DNA of 9,542 nt from Chloroflexota bacterium (GCA_023423795.1 JAFAEX010000200.1:1-9542), one strand, 5' to 3'. Numbered from the stretch's first letter, positions 1-7,559 are shown. Notes: a model not told the origin generated them from the sequence alone. Made by a program: numbers and translations.

Positions 1-63
1 GATCTCGTCCGTCTCCCGCAATGAGGCGACAACGAGATCCCTCGACGGGCTCGGGATGACGGG
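1..63. repeat. Truncated copy of a dispersed palindromic repeat
   Basis: Bases 31-63 match the right arm of the complete palindrome at 7961-7994 at 31 of 33 positions, both ending in CTCGGGATGACGGG. The inner end of the left arm is also visible: GATCTCGT at 1-8 is the reverse complement of ACGAGATC at 32-39, so the window opens inside the left arm. The 23-nt loop (9-31) differs completely from the loop of the other copy. That means the arms are conserved and the loop is not, as in REP-like intergenic elements. The right arm ends 33 bases before the next gene, so it could act as a terminator for a gene upstream of the window; that role is inference. Confidence 0.8.
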
Positions 64-96
64 AGCGGGCAGGCGGGCGGAGGGGAGGATTGCACC

Positions 97-921
97 ATGG
101 AACGGCAACCGGAACGGGAGCGGCTCATTCTGGGTTCGACCATCGTGTTCGCGCCGCACCCGATCGAGGCGGCGCTGGAAGGCCTTGCCGAAGCGGGCTA
201 CCGCAACGTCGAGATCGGCGCGGTCAAGGGCTGGTTCGAACACATCGACCCCGACACCGTCAGCGACGACCAGATCCAGCGCATCCAGCGGATGCTGGCC
301 GATCTCGGGTTGAACCCGGTCAGCCTCAGCGGCCACGCGCAACTCCAGACCGACGAGGGCGCGGCCCGCTTCGCCCGCGCGCTCGACATCGCCGCCGGGC
401 TCGGGATGCGCGTCGTCAACACCTACACCGGCGACGCCTCCACCGAGGCCGAGCGCGAGCAGTGGTTCGCCAACATGGCCGATCTCTGCGACCGCGCCGA
501 GCGGCTTGGGCTGGTCATCGGCATGGAGACCGACAGCAACATGCTGCCGACCGCCCAGGCCGGCGTGCCGATCCTCGACCGTATCAACCGGCCGGGCGTC
601 ATCGGTTTCAACTACGACCCGGGCAACGTCGTCTACTACACCGGCGCGGACCCGATCGCCGACATCGCCTACGCGCTGCCGCGCATGGTCCATTTCCACT
701 TCAAGGACAAGATCGGCGGGCAGGGGGTCTTCAACTTCCCGCCGCCGGGCGACGGCGAACTGGACATGATGAACCTGATCGCCCAGTGCGACGCCGCCGG
801 CTACGATGGGCCGATCTCGGCCGAAGTCGAATTCGACGACAAGGGCTGGCCGGACCTCGACGGCTGCCGCGCCGCCGCCCGCCGCACGGTCGAGAACCTG
901 CAGCGAATGGGGCTCATGTAA
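97..921 (+). CDS. Sugar phosphate isomerase/epimerase-like TIM-barrel protein
   Basis: A 274-residue cytoplasmic protein of the xylose isomerase-like TIM-barrel superfamily (AP endonuclease 2 fold), which includes hydroxypyruvate isomerase, IolE/IolI-type inositol enzymes and sugar 3-epimerases. The length is normal for the family. The residues expected at the metal site in this fold are present: Glu144 in IGMETD, Asp174 in YDPGN, His199/His201 in HFHFKD, and Glu243/Glu245 near the C-terminus in AEVEF. His80 in the LSGH segment and the N-terminal GYRNVEIG strand also fit the barrel. These point to a divalent-metal-dependent aldose/ketose isomerase or epimerase, but the substrate cannot be read from sequence. 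The ATG at 97 is supported by GGAGGGGAGG at 79-88, 8 nt upstream. The gene stands alone here and converges with the response regulator gene. There is no signal peptide. Confidence 0.88.
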   Translation: MERQPERERLILGSTIVFAPHPIEAALEGLAEAGYRNVEIGAVKGWFEHIDPDTVSDDQIQRIQRMLADLGLNPVSLSGHAQLQTDEGAARFARALDIAAGLGMRVVNTYTGDASTEAEREQWFANMADLCDRAERLGLVIGMETDSNMLPTAQAGVPILDRINRPGVIGFNYDPGNVVYYTGADPIADIAYALPRMVHFHFKDKIGGQGVFNFPPPGDGELDMMNLIAQCDAAGYDGPISAEVEFDDKGWPDLDGCRAAARRTVENLQRMGLM

Positions 922-923
922 CG

Positions 924-997
924 GGGTGCTGGGTGCTACCACGATCGTAGTGCCGAGTGCCGGCTGGAGTCATCCACGTCCGTAGCACCCGGCACCC
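924..997. terminator. Large imperfect inverted repeat between convergent genes
   Basis: The 99-bp spacer between the isomerase stop (921) and the response regulator stop (1021) contains arms 924-939 and 982-997. They pair over 16 bp with one G:T-type mismatch and leave a 42-nt loop. The motif GTGCYGGGTGCY recurs inside: GTGCCGAGTGCCGGC at 950-964 resembles the complement of the right arm (985-1004), so two alternative pairings are possible. Its position suits a bidirectional transcription terminator for the two convergent genes. There is no T-tract, so classic Rho-independent termination is not shown. It may equally be one copy of an intergenic repeat family. Confidence 0.5.
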
Positions 998-1020
998 GGC
1001 ACCTCGCAGGCAGCACCTCG

Positions 1021-1491
1021 TCAATCTGCGCCGGTCGGCGCGGTGTCGATGCCGACCGGCGCGCCGCACTCGCGGCGGCTCATGACCTTGTCCACCGCCC
1101 GCGTCAGGTCCTCGATGTCGAAGGGTTTGGGCACGATGCCGACGCCCTTCTCCTTCAGGTGCCCTTCCAGTTCGCGCAACAGGTGGAGCGCCGCCGAACA
1201 GACGATGATCGGGATGGCGGCCGTCTCCCGGTCCATCTTGAGTTTCTGCAGCATTTGCCAGCCGTGGTCCTCGTTGCCGATCAGCAGGTCGAGGATGATC
1301 AGGTCCGGCTGCCGCTCCTTGATGACGGCGAGGTCGTCGAAGGCGAAGGAATAGAGCGAAAGCTCGTAGCCTTCGTCCTCCAGGATCGCCCGGAACAGCT
1401 CGAGGATCTCCTGCGTGTCGTTGACGACCAGGATGTGCCCGCGGCTGCCGCGCGACGCCAATTCACCGATGGTCTCCGTCGCTTCCGCCAC
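1021..1491 (-). CDS. Receiver-only (CheY-like) response regulator
   Basis: A 156-residue protein consisting of about 18 N-terminal residues, one receiver domain (about 19-140) and a short tail. It has no DNA-binding or enzymatic output domain. The phosphoacceptor is Asp68 in LIILDLL. Ser99 in IIVCSA fills the conserved Thr/Ser position, and Lys122 in PKPF is the invariant lysine. The acidic pair that binds Mg2+ is Asn24-Asp25 (VVNDTQ) instead of the usual Asp-Asp or Glu-Asp. The likely role is a phosphorelay intermediate or a protein-binding effector for the histidine kinase just upstream in the same direction. The gap to the kinase stop is 137 nt. No upstream ATG is usable in this frame; GTG at 1491 follows GGGGGAG and gives the only sensible start. 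The reading frame stays open far upstream as a shadow of the kinase gene. Confidence 0.88.
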   Translation of the reverse strand: MAEATETIGELASRGSRGHILVVNDTQEILELFRAILEDEGYELSLYSFAFDDLAVIKERQPDLIILDLLIGNEDHGWQMLQKLKMDRETAAIPIIVCSAALHLLRELEGHLKEKGVGIVPKPFDIEDLTRAVDKVMSRRECGAPVGIDTAPTGAD

Positions 1492-1495
1492 GGCG

Positions 1496-1502
1496 CTCCC
1501 CC
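1496..1502 (-). promoter_or_regulatory. Ribosome binding site that sets a GTG start
   Basis: GGGGGAG lies 4 nt before GTG at 1491. A competing ATG at 1504 overlaps this site but is in another frame, so the Shine-Dalgarno and the conserved receiver sequence together select the GTG. Confidence 0.6.
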
Positions 1503-1628
1503 ATTCCTGCGCGGGCCGCGCCACTGTCGCCGCCCGGTCTGCTCCCCGGCCAGCCGCAGCCCGGCACGTCCCGATCCGGTCGATCCCCGGCTCGCCCCGC
1601 GCCCGCCCTGGCCCGTGTTTCCCGCAGT

Positions 1629-4600
1629 TTAATGGAACGGGCGTTCGGAGACCGCCAGCGCGAGGTCCGGCTCTGGTTCGGCGGGATCCGCGCCACCCAG
1701 CGGGAGACGGAGGGTGAACGTGCTCCCGGCGCCGGGCGCGCTCTCCGCCCGGATATCGCCGCCGTGGAGTTGCGCCAGCCGGCGCGCGATGGCCAGCCCC
1801 AACCCGGAGCCGCCGTACCGGCGCGAGGTCGAGCCGTCCGCCTGCCGAAACTCGTCGAAGACGTGCGGCAGCACCTCCGGCGCGATGCCGATGCCGGTGT
1901 CGGAAACGGCCACCTCGATCGCGCCGTCGGCGAGACGGGCCGCGATCCGCACCTCGCCGCGCTCGGTGAACTTGACCGCGTTGCCGGCGAGGTTCAGAAG
2001 GATCTGGCGCAGCCGCTTCGGGTCCGCCGTCACGAGCGGCAAGCCGGCGTCGGCCGTCGCGGTCAGGGCCAACCCCCGCGCCGCGGCCAGCGGCGCGAGT
2101 TCGGCGCGCACCTGTTCGACCAGCGCCGCGACGTCCACCGGTTCGCGCGCGAGGTCGAAGCGCCCGGCCTCGATGCGGGAAAGATCGAGGATGTCGTCGA
2201 TGAGGGCCAGCAGCCGGTCCGCGCCCTCGGCGATCTGGCGCACGTCGGCGGCTTGCGCCTCGGTCAGGTCGCCGCCCATGCCGTCGAGCAGCAGGTGGGC
2301 GTAGCCGATGATGGCGTTCATCGGGGTCCGCAATTCGTGGCTCATGGTCGAAAGGAACTCGCTCTTGAGGCGGTTCGCTTCCTCGGCGGCGTCCTTCGCC
2401 GCCCTCAGGTCGGCCTCCAGCCGGCGCTGCTCGGTGGCGTCGAACTTGACGCCGAGCCAGTAGTCGGGCCGGCCGTGCTCGTCGCGCACGAGCACCGCCT
2501 CGTCGCGGACCCACAGCCAGCGGCCGTCGGCGGCGCGCTCGCGGTACTCCATGAGGAACGGCTCCTGGGTCTCGTCGGTGCGGGCGACCTCGGCCAGCAC
2601 CCGCTCCCGGTCCTCCGGGTGGAGCCGCTCGACGAATCCCTGCGCCCATTCGTCGGGCGGAATGCCGTACATGCGTTCCGTGTACGGGCTGACGTAGGCC
2701 GCCGCATTCGGATCGGCGGACGACTGGGCGTAGACCACCACCGGCAATTGCTCGACCAGCGCCCGGTAGCGGGCCTCCGCCGCCGCGAGTTGCGCCTCGG
2801 CTTCGTGGCGGGCGGTGACGTCCTCCACCTGGGCGATCAGGTGGACCGGTCGCCCCTCGCCGTCCCGCACAATTGCCAGCGTGGCGCGCACGCGCACGAT
2901 CCGGCCGTCGCGGTGCCGCACCCGCTGGACGACCTGCCCCGACCGCGCGGTTCCGGACAGCAGCCGCCGCCAGAGATCGTGGCCGCGGGGCAGATCCTCC
3001 GGCAGGGTGAGCCGTCCGATCGCGTCGCCGACGAACGCCTCGGCGGGATAGCCGATCAAGTCGCAGAGGGCGGCGTTGACGGCCTGCCAACGGCCGTCCA
3101 GCCCGACGATGCCCATGCCGATCGCGGCGTCCTCGAAGGCGGCGCGGAACCGTTCCTCGCTGGCGGAAAGCCGTGCTTCCAGCGCCAGCCGCTCGGTGAG
3201 ATCTACCCCAATGCCGCCGACGTAGCGGTCACCGTCGGGGGTGGCGAAGGCGAACTTGACCGACAGCCAGGAGCGGATCTCGCCGTCCGCGGCCGGCGCC
3301 TGCTCGACCGCTTCGACCCGCCCGTCGCGCAGGGCCGCGAGGTCGTTGCGGTTGTAGGTCTCCTCGAAGGCCGGCCAAATCTCGGCGTCGCTGCGGCCCA
3401 GCACCGCCTCGGCGGGTCCGAGCCCGAAGACGCGCAGGAACGTGTCGTTGAACCAGGCGAAGCGAAAGTTGCCGTCCTTCATCCACGCCGGCAGCGGGCT
3501 GTGGTCCATGAAGGCGGCGAACCGCGCTTCGCTGGCGCGCAACGCGGCCTCCGCCTGCCGGAGGGCGGAAACGTCGGTCAGGTTGCCCTGCCACCACAGC
3601 GGGCGTCCGGCGACGTCCCGCACGAGCACGGTGTCGTCGCGCACCCACACCCACGCGCCGTGCTTCGCGCGCATCCGGTACTCGTGGCGGAACACGCCGC
3701 CCATTCCCGAGCGGTCGGCTTCGGCCAGATAGCCCGGCAGGTCGTCCGGATGGATGAGCCCCCGATCCGGATCGTTGAAGACCGACAGCGCTTCGTTCGG
3801 GGTGTAGCCCAGCAGGTCGGTGATCTGCGGACTGATGTAGGTAACCTGAAGGGTGTCGGCTGACTCCCGGTAAACGACGGCCGGCATCCCTTCCACCAGC
3901 GATCGGTACTGGGTGAGGGCGGTGTCGAGCCGGATGCCGAGGCCGCCGAGCCGGGCGAGGACGAGCAGCCAGAGCGCGACCGCACCACCGCCGACGATCA
4001 GGTCGTCGATCGTCAGGCCGGGTTCGTTGGCGAAGACGAGCAGCGCCGGACCGACCATGCCGGCGGCGGCGAGCGCCGCCACCTGCCAGCGGGTGAGAAT
4101 GGCCGCCGCGTCCGATCCCGGTTCGCCGAGCCGCGCCATGGAGGGATGCAGCGCCGCCGTCCCGAAGGCGACGTACGAAATGAGCCAGAGCGTTTCGGCA
4201 TACCAGCCGGCGCCGTCAACGGCGACCAGGCGGACCGACCCGTAGGCGATGTCGGCCAGAAACAGCGCTGCCACGGCCACGGCCACGGCCCGCCCGGCGA
4301 GCAAGCGCCAGCCGCCGGCGGCGACGAGCATGACCGCCAGCCCGAGCAGCACCACATCGGCGACGGGATAGGCGACGACGAACAGGCGGTCCAGCGCCGG
4401 CGCGTCTGCCGACGCGAACGCCGGCTTGAGCAGGACCCAACCGACCAGGGCGGCGGCCAGCGCAACCACCGCCGCGTCGATCGCGCCCTCGGGGTCGTGC
4501 TGCCGCCGCGCCCGCAGCAGCAGGAGCAGGCCCAGCGCCACCAACGGATATCCGGTGAAATAGAGCAGGTCCACCCCGGGCAGCATCGCGCCATCGCCGG

Positions 4601-4940
4601 GGAGCGCGTCGTGCAGGATGTCGGCGACGACGAAAACGAGGTTCCCGGCGGCCAGCAACCACCACGGCCGAAGGATGGGCGCATGCGTGCGTGCGCCGGT
4701 GAGGATCGCGACGACCGCCGATACGGCAACGGCGACGTAGAGCGGTCCGGCAATGCGCGGATCGGCGATCTGGGCGTGGATGGCGACGGCGACGCAGCCG
4801 GCGACCAGATAGGCAAGCCACGGGGCCACGCGCACCCACCGCTCCTGTTGCGTACCGGGCGCCGAACGACCATCCCGTTCCGGGTGTCCATTGTACCCGC
4901 CTCGGGTACGGACATCCCGCGACGGCACATCCCCGCGCAT
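1629..4940 (-). CDS. Membrane multi-PAS sensor histidine kinase
   Basis: A 1103-residue integral membrane kinase. Residues about 36-330 form roughly ten hydrophobic helices with conserved-looking motifs (YPLVALG, YPVADVV, LHPSM). I recall similar membrane regions in GGDEF and kinase proteins, but cannot name the family. Four PAS domains follow, at about 340-460, 470-585, 594-712 and 722-838, joined by short helical linkers. Next is HisKA with His868 in SHELRTPMN, the site of autophosphorylation, then HATPase_c with N-box Asn983/Asn987, G1 DTGIGI (1014-1019) and G2 GGSGLGLA (1043-1050). There is no receiver or HPt domain, so phosphotransfer must go to a separate protein, most simply the receiver gene downstream. 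The start at 4940 follows GAGG, which contains the stop of the upstream amidase gene (gap 6 nt), suggesting translational coupling. The signal sensed is unknown; no haem- or flavin-binding PAS signature was identified. A GTG near codon 36 or 38 is an alternative start. Confidence 0.93.
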   Translation of the reverse strand: MRGDVPSRDVRTRGGYNGHPERDGRSAPGTQQERWVRVAPWLAYLVAGCVAVAIHAQIADPRIAGPLYVAVAVSAVVAILTGARTHAPILRPWWLLAAGNLVFVVADILHDALPGDGAMLPGVDLLYFTGYPLVALGLLLLLRARRQHDPEGAIDAAVVALAAALVGWVLLKPAFASADAPALDRLFVVAYPVADVVLLGLAVMLVAAGGWRLLAGRAVAVAVAALFLADIAYGSVRLVAVDGAGWYAETLWLISYVAFGTAALHPSMARLGEPGSDAAAILTRWQVAALAAAGMVGPALLVFANEPGLTIDDLIVGGGAVALWLLVLARLGGLGIRLDTALTQYRSLVEGMPAVVYRESADTLQVTYISPQITDLLGYTPNEALSVFNDPDRGLIHPDDLPGYLAEADRSGMGGVFRHEYRMRAKHGAWVWVRDDTVLVRDVAGRPLWWQGNLTDVSALRQAEAALRASEARFAAFMDHSPLPAWMKDGNFRFAWFNDTFLRVFGLGPAEAVLGRSDAEIWPAFEETYNRNDLAALRDGRVEAVEQAPAADGEIRSWLSVKFAFATPDGDRYVGGIGVDLTERLALEARLSASEERFRAAFEDAAIGMGIVGLDGRWQAVNAALCDLIGYPAEAFVGDAIGRLTLPEDLPRGHDLWRRLLSGTARSGQVVQRVRHRDGRIVRVRATLAIVRDGEGRPVHLIAQVEDVTARHEAEAQLAAAEARYRALVEQLPVVVYAQSSADPNAAAYVSPYTERMYGIPPDEWAQGFVERLHPEDRERVLAEVARTDETQEPFLMEYRERAADGRWLWVRDEAVLVRDEHGRPDYWLGVKFDATEQRRLEADLRAAKDAAEEANRLKSEFLSTMSHELRTPMNAIIGYAHLLLDGMGGDLTEAQAADVRQIAEGADRLLALIDDILDLSRIEAGRFDLAREPVDVAALVEQVRAELAPLAAARGLALTATADAGLPLVTADPKRLRQILLNLAGNAVKFTERGEVRIAARLADGAIEVAVSDTGIGIAPEVLPHVFDEFRQADGSTSRRYGGSGLGLAIARRLAQLHGGDIRAESAPGAGSTFTLRLPLGGADPAEPEPDLALAVSERPFH

Positions 4941-4946
4941 GCGTCC

Positions 4947-6584
4947 TCAAGCCGGGCGCAGGTACTCCGCGCTGACCCAGCCGCCGACGCCGAGCCCGGT
5001 GTCCACCGGGTACCAGTGCGCGCCCGAAGCAGACTCCGGCGGTCCGACGATCTCCAGCCACGCGCCCTCGGGCAGGGATTGCAGCACCGCGCCGCCCGGC
5101 GCGTCGCGCAGGAGCAGGTCGTCGGCGGCGACGGCGACGATGGTCCCGGCCGACCAGCCCGCCAGCGGGGCCGCCGACGCGCCGTCGCCGGCCGGGCCGC
5201 CGACCGCGAGCGCGGCAAGGTAATCCTGCGCCACCCAGCCGGCGAGCGATCGCCCCTGTACCTGGTACCACACCAGCCCGTCGTTGGCCGCGGGGCCGTC
5301 GGCAACCGTCAGCGGTTCCGCCGCCGCCAGCGTGGTGATCGCGGCGAACTCCAGCCCCGGTCCCTCGCGCAGCATGACCCCGGATTCGGTCGAAATCGCG
5401 CCGTCGCCGGCCGCGAAACGCACCGGCCCCGCGGCGAGGTTCGCGTCGCGAACGGCGGCGACCTGCTGGCGCAGCACGCCGAAATCCGCGTACATCGCGT
5501 CGCCCGGGCAGGTCGTCGGGTTGACGTCGCGGTGGGCGGCCACCGTCGGCAGGCTCGGGATGTCGTACAAGGGCGCGTCGGCGAACGGGTCGAGCCCGGC
5601 CGCCGCGGTGACGCGGGCGAGGATGGACGCCAATCCGCCAAGCATCTCCGGGGTCGGCGCTTCCCCCGCGAAGCGGCCCATCAGGCAAATGCCGCAGGTG
5701 CCCTCGTTGTAGCCCAGCGCGTGACCGCCGACGGCGTTCTCGCCGCCGAACCGGCCCTCGTAGACGTTGCCGCGGGAATCGACGAGGTAGTTGTAGCCGA
5801 CGTCGCCCCAGCCCCGCGTAACGGCGTGGTAGTAGTAGATCGAGCGGATGGCGGCCAGCGGGTCCTCGTCGTTGGCGGTGTCCGAGTGGTGGACGATGAC
5901 GTGGGAGACCGGGGCGTACTCCGGCGGCCAGATTTCCCAGCCGTTGTCGAAGCGCAGCGCCTCGTCGGCGCCCCAGTCGGCGCGGGAGATGACGGCGAAC
6001 CCCGCGTCCGGGGTCGGCGTGGCCTCCTGTGTCGCGTCGGCGATTTCGGATTCGCCCGGAGCGGCGATGTACTCCCACGCGAGGCCGCGCAGGGAGGCCG
6101 GGTTGCCGTCGGCATCGAAGGTCCGATAGCGCACCCACGAAGCCGGGGCGGTGGCGATCAGCGGACCGTAGCGGCGGCGATCGCGCCCGGGCCGGCCGGC
6201 GTCGGCGTCCTCGCCGACGACCGCCGGCTCGGTCCAGACCGCGCCGTCCGGGCTGACGCTGAACTCCACCGTTGCGCCCGCCGGTTCCTTGCCGCTCCAG
6301 TGCGGGGCGATGCCGGTGAACGGGAACGGCGCGGCGAAGGCGATCGGCTCCGGCGCGGCGCCATCGACCGGCTGGAAGCGGACCACGCCGACCTGCTCCG
6401 CCTCCACCCAGCGCCCGGCGCGGATCGGTGGCACGGTCGGTTCGCTCCACCCGCCATCCTGCGCCCGCGCCCGCCCGGGCCGCGCGGCGACGAACCCGGC
6501 CGCGGCGGCTCCGAGCAAGCCGCGCCGCGTGATCCGGGATCGCGGATGGGTGGCGAAGATCGGTTGGAAATCTGGAACGGTCAT
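4947..6584 (-). CDS. Tat-exported PGRP-type N-acetylmuramoyl-L-alanine amidase with SH3b repeats
   Basis: A 545-residue secreted peptidoglycan hydrolase candidate that would cleave the MurNAc-L-Ala bond. A Tat signal (TRRGLLG, 19-25, then an Ala-rich core) ends at a likely cleavage site after Ala41 (ARA|QDGG). Residues about 45-172 form a beta-rich domain of unknown role, followed by a Thr/Pro/Glu linker (175-195). The amidase_2/PGRP domain covers about 197-378. Zinc ligands by comparison with T7 lysozyme and animal PGRPs are His232 (VHHSDT), His351 (AHRDV) and Cys359 (TTCPGD). Tyr264 (DVGYN) and Thr357 match the catalytic positions, so it should be active. Two SH3b wall-binding domains lie at about 398-457 and 478-543, each ending in the GWV-x3-YL pattern or a close variant of it (GWVAQDYL, GWVSAEYL). 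The gene has its own promoter (6659-6687) and leads directly into the kinase gene. The start at 6584 has only a weak GGAAGG 10 nt upstream, but it places the Tat motif correctly. Confidence 0.92.
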   Translation of the reverse strand: MTVPDFQPIFATHPRSRITRRGLLGAAAAGFVAARPGRARAQDGGWSEPTVPPIRAGRWVEAEQVGVVRFQPVDGAAPEPIAFAAPFPFTGIAPHWSGKEPAGATVEFSVSPDGAVWTEPAVVGEDADAGRPGRDRRRYGPLIATAPASWVRYRTFDADGNPASLRGLAWEYIAAPGESEIADATQEATPTPDAGFAVISRADWGADEALRFDNGWEIWPPEYAPVSHVIVHHSDTANDEDPLAAIRSIYYYHAVTRGWGDVGYNYLVDSRGNVYEGRFGGENAVGGHALGYNEGTCGICLMGRFAGEAPTPEMLGGLASILARVTAAAGLDPFADAPLYDIPSLPTVAAHRDVNPTTCPGDAMYADFGVLRQQVAAVRDANLAAGPVRFAAGDGAISTESGVMLREGPGLEFAAITTLAAAEPLTVADGPAANDGLVWYQVQGRSLAGWVAQDYLAALAVGGPAGDGASAAPLAGWSAGTIVAVAADDLLLRDAPGGAVLQSLPEGAWLEIVGPPESASGAHWYPVDTGLGVGGWVSAEYLRPA

Positions 6585-6638
6585 GGAGCGCGGGCCTTCC
6601 CGGCGGGGACAGCGACACCGCGGGAAGCGCGGAATCGA

Positions 6639-6648
6639 CGTACGTACG
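6639..6648. promoter_or_regulatory. 10-bp palindrome at the amidase transcription start
   Basis: CGTACGTACG is a perfect 10-bp palindrome that begins about 11 bp downstream of the -10 hexamer, so it overlaps or immediately follows the predicted transcription start. A repressor could bind here. A 10-bp palindrome can also arise by chance, so this is only a candidate operator. Confidence 0.3.
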
Positions 6649-6658
6649 CGGGGTGTTC

Positions 6659-6687
6659 ACCATACGCCCGCCCTGCCGCGCTGTCAA
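6659..6687 (-). promoter_or_regulatory. Sigma70-like promoter for the amidase-kinase-receiver operon
   Basis: On the minus strand there is a perfect -35 TTGACA (6687-6682), a 17-nt spacer and a -10 TATGGT (6664-6659). This is the strongest promoter match seen in the window and stands out against the GC-rich background. It predicts initiation near 6651 and a leader of roughly 65-70 nt before the amidase ATG at 6584. No comparable promoter was found before the kinase or receiver genes, which supports co-transcription. Confidence 0.72.
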
Positions 6688-6717
6688 CGGAACGCCGCTG
6701 CGGGTTATCCGCGGATC

Positions 6718-6833
6718 GATGGCGGTTGCTTTGCAGCCGCGAGGTGGTCCGGGAATGCAGTCCCGGGCCGGGATCGCGAAGCCCGTCCGGGGCTGGGCAC
6801 GGGCCGTTTCCGCGTCAATTAGGCGGACGTCAT
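6718..6833. repeat. Dispersed intergenic repeat, single copy
   Basis: It begins GATGGCGGTTGC, like the units of the array at 7631-7864. It ends with a 37-bp segment (6797-6833) that matches 7828-7864 at 29 of 37 positions, including the run TCCGCGTCAAT. The middle is different and contains a small hairpin (CCGGGA, 6-nt loop, TCCCGG). It sits between the DUF2461 stop and the amidase promoter, has no coding signal, and could contribute to termination of the DUF2461 transcript. It belongs to the same family as the array on the other side of that gene. Confidence 0.68.
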
Positions 6834-6857
6834 TCCCGGTCTGCGGACGGACGATCG

Positions 6858-7547
6858 CTACGCGCCAATGAGGGCGCGGATCTCCGGCGGCAGTTCGCGG
6901 CTGGGGCCGACGTGCCGGTCGAGCCAGCCGGTCAGCGGGGCGAGGGATTGCCAGGCGGCAACGATGCGCTCTGCTGCCTCGGCGCTCGCCAGCCATGGCG
7001 GTTCGCCGAATTCGCGCCCGGCAGTGAGCCCCTTGAGGCGGAGAAGGTCGGCGCGTGGATGGTCGGCGGGCCAGCCGCGCGGGGTGCGCTTCAGCGGGGC
7101 TTCGGCGCCGCCGCCGAGGACGAACCCGGCGGATTCCACGGCCTCGACGAGTGCGGGCAAGCCATCGCCGGGCGCGCCGGCCACCGCCTCGCGGTAGCGC
7201 GCGAGTTGATCGGCGGCGAACCGGTAGTAGCCGGCGGCGACGTACAGCCCGTCTGCCGAGAGGTGAACGTAGAAGGTCGAACCGCCTTCGCCCTCGCCGG
7301 CAGCGCCGATCTGGGTCTTGTAGGGCGTCTTGTCGCGGGCGAAGCGCACGTCGCGGTAGGGCCGGAAGATGCGGAACGGGCCGTACCGCTCCGGCAGCGC
7401 AGCCACGAGCGCCCGCATTGGGTCGCGGGCCGCCCGCTCCCAGGCCGCCTTGTTGGCGTCCCAGTACGGTTTCGTGTTGTCCGCCCGCAATCCGGCGTAG
7501 AAGGCCGTCGCCTCGGGCGGGAACCCGGTGAACGCATCGTCGCCCAT
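6858..7547 (-). CDS. DUF2461 family protein of unknown function
   Basis: A 229-residue soluble protein of the DUF2461 (TIGR02453-type) family. The family hallmarks are visible in order: an N-terminal FTGFPPEATAFYAGLRADN segment (6-24) running into KPYWDANKAAWE (26-37), RFARDKTPYKT (68-78), the strand pair YVHLS...GLYVAAGYY (93-108), and LKRTPRGW...HPRADLLRLKG (152-172). The length is normal and no biochemical role is established for the family to my knowledge. The ATG at 7547 is chosen because the domain begins right after it and GAGGGGAG precedes it. The frame remains open to 7811, but that extension translates intergenic repeat DNA and should not be annotated. The gene is flanked on both sides by members of one repeat family and is separated from the amidase gene by that gene's own promoter, so it is probably monocistronic. 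Confidence 0.87.
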   Translation of the reverse strand: MGDDAFTGFPPEATAFYAGLRADNTKPYWDANKAAWERAARDPMRALVAALPERYGPFRIFRPYRDVRFARDKTPYKTQIGAAGEGEGGSTFYVHLSADGLYVAAGYYRFAADQLARYREAVAGAPGDGLPALVEAVESAGFVLGGGAEAPLKRTPRGWPADHPRADLLRLKGLTAGREFGEPPWLASAEAAERIVAAWQSLAPLTGWLDRHVGPSRELPPEIRALIGA

Positions 7548-7551
7548 CGTT

Positions 7552-7559
7552 CTCCCCTC
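7552..7559 (-). promoter_or_regulatory. Ribosome binding site that sets the DUF2461 start
   Basis: GAGGGGAG lies just upstream of ATG 7547, with an 8-nt spacer if GAGG is the core. It argues against the longer open frame that begins at 7811. Confidence 0.65.

Noticed and set aside
1492..1628. A promoter or terminator between the kinase and response regulator genes
   Set aside because: Only short GC-rich stems of about 4 bp and no -35/-10 pair could be found in the 137-nt gap.
1492..3090. An extension of the response regulator frame upstream to 3090, giving a 689-residue fusion
   Set aside because: Everything upstream of GTG 1491 is an Arg/Gly/Pro-rich shadow of the kinase gene. The receiver domain and Shine-Dalgarno fit a separate 156-residue protein.
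1632..3863. An open frame of 743 codons on the + strand, antisense to the kinase
   Set aside because: It has no recognisable motif or ribosome binding site and lies wholly opposite the PAS and kinase domains.
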